Source: Citrobacter sp. On2M
Lineage (GTDB): Bacteria; Pseudomonadota; Gammaproteobacteria; Enterobacterales; Enterobacteriaceae
NCBI RefSeq assembly: GCF_018035235.1
Contig: NZ_WPCV01000005.1
Coordinates: 496,001-560,000 of the forward strand
Direction: 5' to 3'
Length of the DNA: 64,000 nt
Of the stretch, positions 28,018-38,072 are shown piece after piece. How positions within the stretch are numbered: position 1 is the stretch's first letter; every line of letters starts with the position of its first letter. Below the pieces are notes generated by a model, which was given only the letters and a program-made list of their open reading frames with translations, had not been told where the DNA came from and did no database searches. Both the position numbers and the translations under genes were made by a program.

Positions 28018-28107
28018 CCAGAATTAAAGTAAAACAGCGATTGAGAAAATTTAAAAATAGGGTTTATAAATTACCATTCGGCGGCAAAAATTTAAATTTA
28101 TTGCACT

Positions 28108-28959
28108 ATGACTTTATCCTCACCGCAAGAACGTCTGGAGCTGATCGCCCTCAATGATGCGGTTGCATCGTTCAGTCGTTTATTCGCTAATACCGTGCGT
28201 TATCACCACTGGCATCAGTGTCTGGAAGTGCTGTATGTGGAAGAAGGCTTTGGCGTGGTCACGGTTGACCATAAGCAGTTCACCATGCGACCGGGACGCA
28301 TGTTCTTTTTCCCGCCGTTTACTCTACACAAGATCTGGGTCGATGAGCAGGCACGGGATAGTTATCGGCGTACCATCATTCATCTCGATCAACATGCGGT
28401 GCTGAAGGTGCTTCGCGACTTGCCACACACTCAGCAGCATCTGCAAAATCTGAGCATTCGCGGCAGTGAAGCATGGGTCGTCGACGCGGCGGATGTTCAT
28501 CCGCATGTTGATTTTCTCTTCAGCCGTTATGAAAAAATGGTCACTCAGAAACCGCTAAATACAGAACAGGTTGCTTGTTTGTTAGTCAACTTACTCGGCC
28601 TGTTACCCGACGATAATGGCAATATGCCGGAAATTAGCAGCGGTATTGCCAGTCAGGTGATGTTCTGGCTGGATGAGCATTACACTCACAAATTTAGTCT
28701 GGCAGCGCTGGCGCAGGAGCTGAATAAATCAAAAAGCTATGTTTCCCGACGCTTCCAGATGGAAACGGGCGAGAGCATTCTTGACTATCTCAATACGCTG
28801 CGACTGCGAAAAGCATGTGAAGCGCTGTTACACAGTGAAATCAGCGTGCGGGAAGTTGCTAAAAAGGTGGGATTTTCGGAGGTAACGTACTTTATCAGCG
28901 CCTTCGGCAAAGGCATTGGCGAGACGCCGTTGCAGTATCGCAAGCGGCATAAACAATAA
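28108..28959 (+). CDS. AraC-family regulator of the uronide cluster
   Basis: 283 aa. The N-terminal ~150 residues form a cupin-type sensor ('HHWHQCLEVLYVEEGFGVV', 'RPGRMFFFPPFTLHKIW'). The C-terminus holds two helix-turn-helix motifs ('LAALAQELNKSKSYVSRRF' and 'REVAKKVGFSEVTYFISAF'). Divergent position, 165 bp from the DUF2264 gene, makes it the likely local activator. The ATG has no clear RBS, so translation may be weak. Confidence 0.88.
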   Translation: MTLSSPQERLELIALNDAVASFSRLFANTVRYHHWHQCLEVLYVEEGFGVVTVDHKQFTMRPGRMFFFPPFTLHKIWVDEQARDSYRRTIIHLDQHAVLKVLRDLPHTQQHLQNLSIRGSEAWVVDAADVHPHVDFLFSRYEKMVTQKPLNTEQVACLLVNLLGLLPDDNGNMPEISSGIASQVMFWLDEHYTHKFSLAALAQELNKSKSYVSRRFQMETGESILDYLNTLRLRKACEALLHSEISVREVAKKVGFSEVTYFISAFGKGIGETPLQYRKRHKQ

Positions 28960-28960
28960 C

Positions 28961-28986
28961 GCCGGAAAGCACATTGCTTTTCCGGC
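28961..28986. repeat. palindrome between the AraC gene and parE
   Basis: GCCGGAAA (28961-28968) and TTTTCCGGC (28978-28986) pair around a short loop that can extend the stem (AGCA with TGCT). It is REP-like and terminator-like between convergent genes. Confidence 0.6.
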
Positions 28987-28999
28987 ATTCAACGGTCAA

Positions 29000-30892
29000 T
29001 TAACCTTCAAGATCCGCCAGGTCGCCCTTCTCCTGCAACCAGTTACGACGATCTTCAGAACGCTTCTTGGCCAGCAGCATATCCATCATGGCGTTGGTAC
29101 GCTGATCGTCTTCATCATCGATGATGAGCTGTACCAGGCGACGGGTGTTCGGATCCAGCGTCGTTTCGCGCAGCTGCATCGGGTTCATTTCACCCAGACC
29201 TTTAAAGCGCTGGACGTTCGGCTTGCCTTTCTTGCGCTTTAACTGCTCCAGTACGCCCGCTTTCTCTTCTTCCGTTAGCGCGTAATACACCTCTTTACCC
29301 AGGTCGATACGGTATAAAGGCGGAAGCGCCACGTACACGTGACCGTGTTTCACCAACGTGCGGAAGTGCTTCACAAACAGTGCGCACAGCAGCGTGGCAA
29401 TATGCAGGCCATCGGAGTCCGCATCCGCCAGAATACAGATCTTACCGTAGCGCAGCTGGCTCAGATCGTCGCTGTCCGGATCGATGCCGATCGCCACCGA
29501 AATATCGTGAACTTCCTGTGAGGCCAGCACTTCATCGGAAGAGACTTCCCAGGTGTTAAGGATCTTACCTTTAAGCGGCATGATCGCCTGATATTCACGA
29601 TCGCGCGCCTGTTTGGCCGAGCCACCCGCCGAGTCACCTTCGACGAGGAACAATTCAGTGCGATTGAGATCCTGTGCGGTACAGTCCGCCAGTTTCCCCG
29701 GCAACGCCGGACCGCTGGTCAGCTTTTTACGTACCACTTTTTTCGCCGCGCGCAGACGACGCTGGGCGCTGGAAATCGCCATCTCAGCCAGCAGCTCGGC
29801 TGACTGCACGTTCTGGTTCAGCCACAGGCTAAAGGCATCTTTCACCACGCCAGAAACAAACGCCGCACACTGACGTGAAGACAGACGTTCTTTGGTTTGA
29901 CCGGCAAACTGTGGATCCTGCATTTTCACAGACAAAACGTACGCGCAGCGATCCCAGATATCTTCCGCCGATAGCTTCACGCCGCGCGGCAGGATATTGC
30001 GGTATTCGCAGAACTCGCGCATCGCATCCAGCAGGCCCTGACGCAGGCCGTTGACGTGCGTCCCGCCCTGCATGGTTGGGATCAGGTTCACATAGCTTTC
30101 GGTCAGCAGCTCGCCGCCTTCCGGCAGCCAGAGCAGCGCCCAGTCCACGGTTTCTGTTTCACCGCTGAAATTACCGATAAACGGTTTTTCCGGCAGCGTC
30201 GACAGGCCATTCACCGCTTCGCTCAGATAGTCATTCAGACCATCCTGGTAGCACCAGCGCTGTTCGCTGTTGTTGACCTCATCCTTAAAGGTGATCTCAA
30301 CGCCCGGGCACAGTACCGCTTTGGCTTTCAGTACGTGCGTTAAGCGCGAAACGGAAAAGCGCGGGCTGTCAAAGAAGCTTTCATCCGGCCAGAAGTGCAC
30401 GCTGGTTCCGGTATTGCGTTTACCGCAGGTACCGACTACCTGTAAATCCTGCACCTTATCACCGTTCTCAAACGCGATGTTGTACACCTGCCCGTCGCGG
30501 CGCACGTTCACTTCGACACGCTTCGACAGGGCGTTGACCACGGAGATCCCTACCCCATGCAGGCCGCCGGAGAACTGGTAGTTCTTATTGGAGAACTTAC
30601 CACCCGCGTGTAGACGACAGAGGATCAGCTCTACCGCCGGAACGCCTTCTTCAGGGTGAATGTCTACCGGCATGCCGCGGCCATCATCAATGACTTCCAG
30701 AGACTGGTCGGCATGTAAGATCACGTCCACGCGTTTCGCGTGGCCCGCCAGTGCTTCATCCACACTGTTATCAATCACTTCCTGTCCAAGATGGTTCGGA
30801 CGGGTTGTATCGGTGTACATCCCTGGGCGACGGCGTACCGGCTCAAGCCCAGTGAGTACCTCAATGGCATCAGCGTTATAAGTTTGCGTCAT
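29000..30892 (-). CDS. parE: DNA topoisomerase IV subunit B
   Basis: 630 aa, full length. ParE is the ATPase subunit of topoisomerase IV. GHKL ATPase motifs are visible ('DNSVDEALAGHAKRV', 'DDGRGMPVDIHPEEG', 'SGGLHGVGISVVNALS'), then the transducer domain and the TOPRIM domain ('LVEGDSAGGSAKQARDR', with DAD in 'ILADADSDG'). First of a run parE-yqiA-cpdA-yqiB-nudF read on the minus strand with nudF upstream. In K-12 parE lies next to ygiN; here the uronide cluster separates them. Confidence 0.98.
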   Translation of the reverse strand: MTQTYNADAIEVLTGLEPVRRRPGMYTDTTRPNHLGQEVIDNSVDEALAGHAKRVDVILHADQSLEVIDDGRGMPVDIHPEEGVPAVELILCRLHAGGKFSNKNYQFSGGLHGVGISVVNALSKRVEVNVRRDGQVYNIAFENGDKVQDLQVVGTCGKRNTGTSVHFWPDESFFDSPRFSVSRLTHVLKAKAVLCPGVEITFKDEVNNSEQRWCYQDGLNDYLSEAVNGLSTLPEKPFIGNFSGETETVDWALLWLPEGGELLTESYVNLIPTMQGGTHVNGLRQGLLDAMREFCEYRNILPRGVKLSAEDIWDRCAYVLSVKMQDPQFAGQTKERLSSRQCAAFVSGVVKDAFSLWLNQNVQSAELLAEMAISSAQRRLRAAKKVVRKKLTSGPALPGKLADCTAQDLNRTELFLVEGDSAGGSAKQARDREYQAIMPLKGKILNTWEVSSDEVLASQEVHDISVAIGIDPDSDDLSQLRYGKICILADADSDGLHIATLLCALFVKHFRTLVKHGHVYVALPPLYRIDLGKEVYYALTEEEKAGVLEQLKRKKGKPNVQRFKGLGEMNPMQLRETTLDPNTRRLVQLIIDDEDDQRTNAMMDMLLAKKRSEDRRNWLQEKGDLADLEG

Positions 30893-30920
30893 GGTTTAAA
30901 TAAGCAATTCGAATTGATCG

Positions 30921-31502
30921 TCAGAAACTGTGCAGTCCAAGGAAATCGACAATCGGGTTGAAATAATCTTCGAAGCCCGTGAATGCGTGGTTTCCGCCCT
31001 CAATAACTGTCTGACGGCAGGAGGCGTAATACGCCACCGCCTGGCGGTAGTCCAACACTTCATCGCCCGTTTGTTGAAGCAGCCAGATCAAATCCGGCGC
31101 TTCCAGCGGGTCAATCTGCATGACTTTAAGATCGTAAATATGGCGTGACTCTAGCACATATTGCTGCCCCGTGTAGGGGTTCTCGTTTTGACCGAGATAG
31201 TCGACCAGTAGTTCATAAGGCCGTACAGCGGGGTTCACCACCACGGCTGGCAGCATAAAACATTGCGACAGCCAGGTGGCGTAATAGCCGCCCAACGAGG
31301 AGCCGACAATACCCAACGACTCTCCGCCATGTTCAAGAATGATCGATTCCAGCATCTCTGCAGCCTGGGCCGGATACGGTGGTAGCTGCGGTACGATCAT
31401 CTCTACGTGCGGATGATGCTCCGCCAGCCAGTTTTTCAGTAAGCACGCCTTCGCCGAACGAGGAGAACTGTTAAATCCGTGAAGATAGAGAAGCGTAGAC
31501 AT
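30921..31502 (-). CDS. yqiA: esterase YqiA
   Basis: 193 aa. Alpha/beta-hydrolase of the YqiA/UPF0227 type with esterase activity on short acyl and palmitoyl-CoA substrates in E. coli. The nucleophile elbow GxSxG is Gly67-Ser68-Ser69-Leu70-Gly71, the oxyanion 'YLHGFNSSP' is at 6-14, and the His is in '[12 protein letters not shown]'. The ATG overlaps the cpdA stop by one base, and parE follows 28 nt downstream. Confidence 0.96.
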   Translation of the reverse strand: MSTLLYLHGFNSSPRSAKACLLKNWLAEHHPHVEMIVPQLPPYPAQAAEMLESIILEHGGESLGIVGSSLGGYYATWLSQCFMLPAVVVNPAVRPYELLVDYLGQNENPYTGQQYVLESRHIYDLKVMQIDPLEAPDLIWLLQQTGDEVLDYRQAVAYYASCRQTVIEGGNHAFTGFEDYFNPIVDFLGLHSF

Positions 31503-32329
31503 CAGTAGCCTTCTGAAGCGGTATCAGGGTGGAAACGATTACCCTGCAGACGGCGAACCTGAGTCTGCAACGTCCCGTCAGCAAAAAGCTCCAACGTCCG
31601 CCAGCCGGGGCTGATGGTATCTAACGTGAAGTTGGAACAATGCGGCTTAAACTGCACGCAGGTCGACGGCGTCGCCATCAGACGGCGTCCGTTCCAGTCC
31701 AGGTCCAGTTCCTGATGAATATGCCCGCACAGCAGATATTTCACGCGCGGATAGTTCACCAGTACGTTATCCAGCTCCGCGGCATTGCGCAGGCTATGCT
31801 GATCGAGCCAGCTGCAGCCCGCGGGCAGAGGATGGTGATGCAGAAGCAGCAAGGTATTGCGCTCAGGCGCATCGGCAAGTTTACGTTCCAACCATTCGAG
31901 CTGAAATTCGCTTAATTCACCGTGGGGAACGCCGAACACCTGGCTGTCGAGCAATAATATTTGCCACTGTTCGCCGATGAAAACGCGCTTGGCCGGAGAA
32001 ATGCCCGCGTCCTGAAGCGCGCTGTACATTGCCGGCTGAAAATCATGATTACCCGGTAACCAAACGCAGGGCGCACGAAAGCTTGCGATGCCCTCAGCAA
32101 AATGCTGATAAGCCGCAGCGGATTGATCCTGCGCCAAATCCCCCGTCGCGACGATCAGATCGTACTCAGGCGACTCTGCATGTATGGCATCCAGTACGGA
32201 TTGATAGCTGTCCCAGGTGTTCACACCCAGCAGCGTTTCATGCTTTTCGGCAAACAGGTGAGTGTCTGTAATTTGTAAGATCCTGACTCTGGCCTCACCA
32301 GCCAAAGGAAGGGTTAACAGGCTTTCCAA
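31502..32329 (-). CDS. cpdA: 3',5'-cAMP phosphodiesterase
   Basis: 275 aa, as in E. coli. CpdA hydrolyses cyclic AMP and so lowers CRP activity. Calcineurin-type metallophosphoesterase motifs appear in order: 'ITDTHLF' (Asp, His), 'ATGDLAQD', 'LPGNHDF', 'LLHHHPLP' and 'CGHIHQE'. It lies between yqiB and yqiA with tight spacing, part of a co-transcribed set. Confidence 0.97.
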   Translation of the reverse strand: MESLLTLPLAGEARVRILQITDTHLFAEKHETLLGVNTWDSYQSVLDAIHAESPEYDLIVATGDLAQDQSAAAYQHFAEGIASFRAPCVWLPGNHDFQPAMYSALQDAGISPAKRVFIGEQWQILLLDSQVFGVPHGELSEFQLEWLERKLADAPERNTLLLLHHHPLPAGCSWLDQHSLRNAAELDNVLVNYPRVKYLLCGHIHQELDLDWNGRRLMATPSTCVQFKPHCSNFTLDTISPGWRTLELFADGTLQTQVRRLQGNRFHPDTASEGY

Positions 32330-32353
32330 ATGGTGTCCTTAGGTTTCACGACG

Positions 32354-32776
32354 CTAATAAACCGGAATCGCCATCGCTCCATGTGCTAAACAGTACCGTA
32401 ACCAGTCGGCCAGAAACTGATTAATTTGATGCTTTTCGTCGCGTTGATGCAACTTTTTATTTGGATAATCATACCGCGCTTTGAAGCGAAAGATCTGCTG
32501 ACTTGAACACACTTCAGCCACCCTCGCGTCATGATACAGGCGCACGGTTAATGACGGCAGGCTCCAGTAAGTGACAGCCGGTGCCGTTTGTTCGATCGTG
32601 ACAAGCGTAGTGTATCGGGTCGATTCCACGATCGTTAACCGATATTGTGCGTTTGCTACCTGATAGCTCACTGTTTCACCGGCTGCGTCATTACGCGGCA
32701 GCAGGCGGCGCAATTGCGAATAATTGGTTTCGCACAGGCGCATCATTTCAGGGAAGTCAGGTGTGTAACGCTTCAT
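32354..32776 (-). CDS. yqiB: DUF1249 protein YqiB
   Basis: 140 aa from the ATG at 32776, which overlaps the nudF stop as ATGA; the frame is open 3 codons further. Conserved family of unknown function (DUF1249) next to nudF and cpdA. The sequence '[19 protein letters not shown]' and the C-terminal '[11 protein letters not shown]' match the K-12 protein as I recall. No membrane segment. Confidence 0.93.
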   Translation of the reverse strand: MKRYTPDFPEMMRLCETNYSQLRRLLPRNDAAGETVSYQVANAQYRLTIVESTRYTTLVTIEQTAPAVTYWSLPSLTVRLYHDARVAEVCSSQQIFRFKARYDYPNKKLHQRDEKHQINQFLADWLRYCLAHGAMAIPVY

Positions 32777-33405
32777 TTTTTCCACTCAGTTTTTAACTCT
32801 TGATAGTGCAGCTGTAACCATTGCAAGGCGATGACAGAAGCCGCGTTGTCGATTCTCCCCTCTTCTACCCATTGATAAGCCTGCTCCCGGCTCACCACAT
32901 GAACACGAATATCTTCGTTTTCATCAGCCAGACCATGAATTCCGCTCGCGGTCGTGGCGTCCACTTCGCCAACTAAAATAGACAGGCGCTCACTGGTACC
33001 ACCTGGGCTTGCCAGATAGCTCAGAACGGGTTTCGTGCGTTTAACTTCCAGCCCGGCTTCTTCCATCGCTTCACGACGGGCCACATCCTCAACGGTTTCG
33101 CCCTCTTCGATCATGCCGGCCACCATTTCCAGTAGCCACGGGCTTTCGCTGGTATCAAACGCCGCGATACGGATCTGCTCGACCAGTACAACTTCGTCCC
33201 GCTCAGGGTCAAAGGGTAGCAAGACTGCCGCGTGTCCGCGCTCAAAAATTTCGCGCTTTACTTCACCGCTCATACCGCCGTTAAACAGGCGATGACGGAA
33301 CCGATAAAGATCCAGTGAAAAAAAACCGCGGTATAGCGTTTCTCGTGCAATAATTTCTACATCATTTTTAGTGAAAGTCATTGGCAAGTTGTCTGGTTTA
33401 CGCAT
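32773..33405 (-). CDS. nudF: ADP-ribose pyrophosphatase
   Basis: 210 aa. Nudix hydrolase that splits ADP-ribose and ADP-sugars to AMP and sugar phosphate. The Nudix box G-x5-E-x7-REU-x-EE-x-GU spans residues 97-119 with REAMEEAGL at its end. '[20 protein letters not shown]' lies in the N-terminal domain. First gene of nudF-yqiB-cpdA-yqiA-parE, divergent from tolC. Confidence 0.96.
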   Translation of the reverse strand: MRKPDNLPMTFTKNDVEIIARETLYRGFFSLDLYRFRHRLFNGGMSGEVKREIFERGHAAVLLPFDPERDEVVLVEQIRIAAFDTSESPWLLEMVAGMIEEGETVEDVARREAMEEAGLEVKRTKPVLSYLASPGGTSERLSILVGEVDATTASGIHGLADENEDIRVHVVSREQAYQWVEEGRIDNAASVIALQWLQLHYQELKTEWKK

Positions 33406-33505
33406 TGTTCTGTCCTGAAACCAATAGTGATTAAAATGTGAATTTCAAGGTAGTTTGACTGATGTTTGAACGCCCTTGTGTTAAATTGATGCAAATTAAC
33501 GCCGT

Positions 33506-33524
33506 ATGGCACGTAACGCCAACT
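33506..33524. promoter_or_regulatory. mar/sox/rob box upstream of tolC
   Basis: The sequence ATGGCACGTAACGCCAACT fits the marbox consensus AYNGCACNNWNNRYYAAAY with about one mismatch. It lies ~90 bp before tolC and is the site I recall for E. coli tolC, activated by MarA, SoxS and Rob. Confidence 0.8.
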
Positions 33525-33610
33525 TTTTGCAGTGGCAGATTCTGCTAGAATCAGCAAATATTTTTATAATTTGATCAGCGCTAAATACTGCTTCACAACA
33601 AGGAATGCAA

Positions 33611-35092
33611 ATGAAGAAATTGCTCCCCATCCTTATCGGCCTGAGCCTGTCGGGGTTCAGTACTTTGAGCCAGGCAGAAAACCTGATGCAGGTTTATCAG
33701 CAAGCACGCCTGAGCAACCCGGAATTGCGTAAATCGGCCGCCGATCGCGATGCTGCATTCGAAAAAATTAACGAAGCGCGTAGCCCATTACTGCCGCAAC
33801 TGGGTTTAGGTGCCGATTACACCTACAGCAATGGCTACCGTGATGCAAACGGCGTCAACTCCAACGCTACCAGCGCGTCATTACAATTGACTCAGACGCT
33901 GTTCGACATGTCTAAATGGCGTGCCCTGACGCTGCAAGAAAAATCAGCGGGCATCCAGGACGTGACGTACCAGACCGATCAGCAAACGCTGATCCTGAAT
34001 ACCGCCACCGCTTATTTTAACGTACTGAACGCGATTGACGTGCTGTCGTACACCCAGGCACAGAAAGATGCGGTTTATCGTCAGTTAGATCAGACCACTC
34101 AGCGTTTTAACGTTGGCCTGGTCGCCATCACTGACGTACAAAACGCCCGCTCACAATACGATACCGTATTAGCGAATGAAGTGACTGCACGTAACAATCT
34201 GGATAACGCGGTAGAACAGCTGCGTCAGGTGACCGGTAACTACTACCCGGAACTGGCTTCGCTGAACGTTGATGGCTTTAAAACCAACAAACCGCAGGCG
34301 GTGAATGCGCTACTGAAAGAAGCGGAAAACCGCAACCTGACCTTATTGCAGGCACGTTTGAGCCAGGATCTGGCGCGCGAACAGATTCGTCAGGCGCAGG
34401 ACGGTCATTTACCAACGCTGGATTTAACCGCCTCTACCGGCGTGTCTGACACCTCTTATAGTGGATCTAAAACCCGTGGTGCAACCGGCTCCCAGTATGA
34501 CGACAGCAACATGGGTCAGAACAAAATCGGCCTGAGCTTCTCGCTGCCACTGTACCAGGGCGGAATGGTTAACTCGCAGGTGAAACAAGCGCAGTACAAC
34601 TTTGTTGGCGCGAGTGAACAACTGGAAAGCGCGCACCGTAGCGTGGTGCAGACCGTTCGTTCTTCATTCAACAACATTAATGCCTCCATTAGTAGCATTA
34701 ACGCGTACAAACAAGCGGTTGTCTCTGCCCAAAGCTCATTGGATGCGATGGAAGCCGGTTATTCCGTAGGTACACGTACCATTGTAGATGTGTTGGATGC
34801 CACCACCACGCTGTACAACGCCAAACAACAATTGGCTAATGCGCGTTATACCTATCTTATCAACCAGCTAAACGTCAAATCTGCGCTCGGTACGCTGAAC
34901 GAGCAGGATCTGGTGGCGCTGAACAATACGCTGGGTAAACCGGTATCCACAACGCCGGATACCGTGGCACCGCAAAATCCTCAACAAGATGCCGCCGTGA
35001 ATGACTATAACGGCACTGGCAATCTGCCTGCGGCTCAGCCGACGGCTGCACGTTCAACCAGCAGCAACGGTAACAACCCGTTCCGTAATTGA
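33611..35092 (+). CDS. tolC: outer-membrane efflux channel TolC
   Basis: 493 aa precursor from the ATG at 33611; an ATG two codons upstream sits in the AAGGA RBS. A 22-residue Sec signal ends 'LSQAENL'. TolC is a trimeric outer-membrane channel-tunnel used by AcrAB and other pumps and by hemolysin-type exporters. Two OEP repeats of alternating beta-barrel strands and long helices are seen ('NPELRKSAADRDAAFEKI' and later 'QVKQAQYNFVGASEQLESAH'). The C-terminal tail is Pro/Asn/Thr-rich and disordered. Confidence 0.98.
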   Translation: MKKLLPILIGLSLSGFSTLSQAENLMQVYQQARLSNPELRKSAADRDAAFEKINEARSPLLPQLGLGADYTYSNGYRDANGVNSNATSASLQLTQTLFDMSKWRALTLQEKSAGIQDVTYQTDQQTLILNTATAYFNVLNAIDVLSYTQAQKDAVYRQLDQTTQRFNVGLVAITDVQNARSQYDTVLANEVTARNNLDNAVEQLRQVTGNYYPELASLNVDGFKTNKPQAVNALLKEAENRNLTLLQARLSQDLAREQIRQAQDGHLPTLDLTASTGVSDTSYSGSKTRGATGSQYDDSNMGQNKIGLSFSLPLYQGGMVNSQVKQAQYNFVGASEQLESAHRSVVQTVRSSFNNINASISSINAYKQAVVSAQSSLDAMEAGYSVGTRTIVDVLDATTTLYNAKQQLANARYTYLINQLNVKSALGTLNEQDLVALNNTLGKPVSTTPDTVAPQNPQQDAAVNDYNGTGNLPAAQPTAARSTSSNGNNPFRN

Positions 35093-35098
35093 TGCTGA

Positions 35099-35120
35099 AG
35101 ACGGGGCTTCGGCCCCGTCT
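35099..35120 (+). terminator. hairpin with UUCG loop after tolC
   Basis: AGACGGGGC (35099-35107) and GCCCCGTCT (35112-35120) pair around a stable UUCG tetraloop, 7 nt after the tolC stop. No U-tract follows, so it may be partial, allowing readthrough into ygiB-ygiC, or may protect the tolC mRNA end. Confidence 0.65.
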
Positions 35121-35249
35121 GAACGTAAGGCAACGTAAAGATCCGCCTCTTCCTGCGCATTCTCGCCTCTTCCCGCTTCAATTTCGACCAGTCATCCTCT
35201 ATCCTGAGCATTATTTACTGTGTTTACCACTGGGTCCTGGAAGACAAAA

Positions 35250-35927
35250 ATGAAACGGACAAAATCGATACATCACGCCTCGTTCCGCAAAAGCTGGAGC
35301 GCGCGCCACCTGACTCCTGTCGCCCTGGCAGTTACCGCAGTGTTTATGCTCGCGGGCTGTGAAAAGAGTGACGAAACGGTTTCGCTTTATCAAAATGCGG
35401 ACGACTGCTCTGCGGCTAATCCGGGTAAAAGCGCTGAATGTACCACCGCGTTTAACAACGCGCTGAAAGAAGCCGAACGCACCGCGCCAAAATACGCCAC
35501 TCGCGAAGACTGTATTGCTGAATTCGGCGAAGGCCAGTGCCAGCAGGCACCTGCGCAAGCAGGCATGGCGCCGACCGGTGAAGGCCAGGCTCAGGCGCAG
35601 AACCAAAGCAGCGGCAGCTTCTGGATGCCGCTGATGGCCGGCTACATGATGGGCCGACTGATGGGCGGCGGAATGGGCGCTCAGCAACCGCTGTTCAGCT
35701 CGAAAAACCCAGCCAGCCCTGCATACGGCAAATATACTGACGCCAGCGGCAAAAACTACGGTGCAGCAACGCCGGGTCGCACCATGACCGTACCCAAAAC
35801 TGCCATGGCGCCGAAACCAGCCACCACCTCTACCGTAACCCGCGGCGGATTTGGTGAATCAGTCGCTAAACAAAGCACCATGCAGCGTAGCGCAAGCGGT
35901 ACTACCACACGTTCAATGGGTGGCTGA
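35250..35927 (+). CDS. ygiB: DUF1190 lipoprotein-like protein YgiB
   Basis: 225 aa from the ATG at 35250, near the 223 aa I recall; an upstream GTG at 35220 gives an unlikely extension. The N-terminus is basic, then hydrophobic to '[11 protein letters not shown]', a lipobox-like sequence, although the N-region is long. There is a Met/Gly-rich patch ('[13 protein letters not shown]') and a Ser/Thr-rich tail. Function unknown; linked to tolC and ygiC in one operon and 5 nt before ygiC. Confidence 0.93.
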   Translation: MKRTKSIHHASFRKSWSARHLTPVALAVTAVFMLAGCEKSDETVSLYQNADDCSAANPGKSAECTTAFNNALKEAERTAPKYATREDCIAEFGEGQCQQAPAQAGMAPTGEGQAQAQNQSSGSFWMPLMAGYMMGRLMGGGMGAQQPLFSSKNPASPAYGKYTDASGKNYGAATPGRTMTVPKTAMAPKPATTSTVTRGGFGESVAKQSTMQRSASGTTTRSMGG

Positions 35928-35932
35928 TCGTC

Positions 35933-37093
35933 ATGGAAAGAGTCAGTATTGTCGAGCGCCCGGACTGGCGCGATAAGGCCACCGAATACGGTTTCAACTT
36001 TCACACCATGTACGGCGAGCCGTACTGGTGTGAAGACGCATACTATAAGCTGACGCTTGCTCAGGTCGAAAAGCTGGAAGAGGTCACCGCTGAGCTGCAT
36101 CAGATGTGCCTCAAGGTGGTTGAAAAGGTCATTGCCAGCGACGAGCTGATGACCAAATTTCGCATTCCGAAGCATACCTGGGGCTTTGTCCGTCAGTCCT
36201 GGCTGACACAGCAACCGTCGCTCTATTCCCGCCTCGATCTGGCGTGGGATGGAACCGGTGAACCTAAGCTTTTAGAAAACAACGCCGATACGCCCACCTC
36301 GCTGTACGAAGCTGCATTTTTCCAATGGATTTGGCTGGAAGATCAGCTCAATGCAGGCAATTTGCCGGAAGGCAGCGATCAGTTCAACAGTCTGCAGGAA
36401 AAGCTGATCGAGCGCTTCACCGCACTGCGTGAGCAATATGGTTTTCAGTTGCTACATCTGACCTGTTGTCGCGATACCGTTGAAGATCGCGGAACGATCC
36501 AGTATCTGCAGGATTGCGCTGCCGAAGCAGAAATCGCCACTGAATTCCTTTATGTTGAAGATATTGGTCTTGGTGAAAAAGGTCAGTTCACGGATTTAGA
36601 GGATCAGGTGATTGCCAACCTGTTTAAGCTCTATCCGTGGGAATTTATGCTGCGCGAGATGTTCTCCACTAAGCTGGAAGATGCCGGCGTCCGCTGGCTG
36701 GAACCGGCCTGGAAGAGCATTATCTCCAACAAAGCGTTGTTACCGCTGCTGTGGGAAATGTTCCCGAACCATCCGAATCTTCTGCCGGCGTACTTCGCCG
36801 AAGACGACCATCCGCAGATGGAGAAATTCGTCGTGAAACCGATCTTCTCGCGTGAAGGCGCTAACGTGTCGATCGTTGAGAACGGTAAAACGATCGAAGC
36901 GGTGGAAGGTCCGTACGGTGAAGAGGGAATGATCGTGCAGCAGTTCCATCAGCTACCGAAGTTCGGCGACAGCTACATGCTGATCGGCAGTTGGCTAATC
37001 AACGATCAACCTGCAGGTATCGGCATTCGCGAAGACCGCGCGCTGATCACACAGGATCTTTCCCGTTTCTATCCGCATATTTTTGTCGAGTAA
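35933..37093 (+). CDS. ygiC: glutathionylspermidine synthase-like ATP-grasp protein YgiC
   Basis: 386 aa, same length as in E. coli. The ATP-grasp C-terminal domain resembles glutathionylspermidine synthase, including '[16 protein letters not shown]', '[15 protein letters not shown]' and '[17 protein letters not shown]'. E. coli YgiC does not replace Gsp synthase in known assays, so the substrate is unknown. It is 5 nt after ygiB and part of tolC-ygiB-ygiC. Confidence 0.94.
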   Translation: MERVSIVERPDWRDKATEYGFNFHTMYGEPYWCEDAYYKLTLAQVEKLEEVTAELHQMCLKVVEKVIASDELMTKFRIPKHTWGFVRQSWLTQQPSLYSRLDLAWDGTGEPKLLENNADTPTSLYEAAFFQWIWLEDQLNAGNLPEGSDQFNSLQEKLIERFTALREQYGFQLLHLTCCRDTVEDRGTIQYLQDCAAEAEIATEFLYVEDIGLGEKGQFTDLEDQVIANLFKLYPWEFMLREMFSTKLEDAGVRWLEPAWKSIISNKALLPLLWEMFPNHPNLLPAYFAEDDHPQMEKFVVKPIFSREGANVSIVENGKTIEAVEGPYGEEGMIVQQFHQLPKFGDSYMLIGSWLINDQPAGIGIREDRALITQDLSRFYPHIFVE

Positions 37094-37101
37094 TTCGCTG
37101 T

Positions 37102-37128
37102 GCCCGGTATCGCTAATGCTTACCGGGC
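37102..37128. repeat. palindrome between ygiC and ygiD
   Basis: GCCCGGTA (37102-37109) and TACCGGGC (37121-37128) form a perfect stem between the convergent genes. A T run at 37133-37139 may make it a weak terminator for ygiC. Confidence 0.65.
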
Positions 37129-37136
37129 CTACGTTT

Positions 37137-37925
37137 TTATCCCACCTGCACTGACAACATACTCAGGCTACCCATCTCAATCCCATCAACAGGAATAGTC
37201 ACTGGCTCTTTGCCATCCCACGCGCCGAGTACATACAGCAGCGGCAGATAGTGGTCCGCCGTTGGATTCGACAGCGATCCACCTTCATGATCGAGATAGT
37301 TCACCAGCGGGTGCTGTTCAACCGGTCCCTGCCATGTCAGGTTTGCCTTAACATAATCGTTGAATGAGGTCGCCCACGGATACGGTGTATTCTCGCCGTG
37401 CCAGCGTGCTGTGCGCAGGTTATGCACCACGTTACCGCTGGCCACCAGCATAATACCTTCATCGCGCAGCGCTGCCAGCTTACGACCCATTTCGAAATGC
37501 CAGGCCGGCGGTTTTGTACTATCAATGCTTAACTGCACCATCGGGATGTCGGCATTCGGGTACATCTTGATCAGCACGCCCCATGAACCGTGGTCAAAAC
37601 CCCACGCCTCTTTGTCTAACGCGACGGGCACAGGAGCAAGTAAATCAACCAGGTGCTGCGCAAGTTCTGGCGAGCCCGGTGCCGGGTAATGTGTGTCATA
37701 CAGCGCCTGCGGAAAACCACCGAAATCGTGGATCGTTTTAGGTGCTTCCATCGCGGTTACACCAGTGCCGCGCGTAAACCAGTGCGCTGAGACTACCACG
37801 ATGGCTTTCGGACGTGGCAACGTTTCCCCCAGTTGCTGCCAGGCACGGGTATAAACGTTATCTTCCAGAACATTCATCGGGCTGCCGTGGCCCAAAAACA
37901 ATGCTGGCATACGAGTTGAAGACAT
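37137..37925 (-). CDS. ygiD: 4,5-DOPA dioxygenase extradiol
   Basis: 262 aa. LigB-type extradiol dioxygenase; E. coli YgiD opens L-DOPA to betalamic-acid-type products in vitro, physiological role unclear. Metal-ligand histidines are in 'LFLGHGSPMN' (His13), 'VVSAHWFTRG' and 'GNVVHNLRTARW', with another near 'TADHYLPLLYVLG'. It is divergent from zupT. Confidence 0.93.
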   Translation of the reverse strand: MSSTRMPALFLGHGSPMNVLEDNVYTRAWQQLGETLPRPKAIVVVSAHWFTRGTGVTAMEAPKTIHDFGGFPQALYDTHYPAPGSPELAQHLVDLLAPVPVALDKEAWGFDHGSWGVLIKMYPNADIPMVQLSIDSTKPPAWHFEMGRKLAALRDEGIMLVASGNVVHNLRTARWHGENTPYPWATSFNDYVKANLTWQGPVEQHPLVNYLDHEGGSLSNPTADHYLPLLYVLGAWDGKEPVTIPVDGIEMGSLSMLSVQVG

Positions 37926-38072
37926 GATGATATCCTTACTGAGGGAGTCATTTTGATACCATCACAATACGCTTATTCGGTTGATGAAGAACTCAGATAA
38001 CCATGATGAAGATCATCAGTTATTTTGACGATCTGGCCCGAAAGGTAGATTGATAAGGAGTTTGATTTGTCG

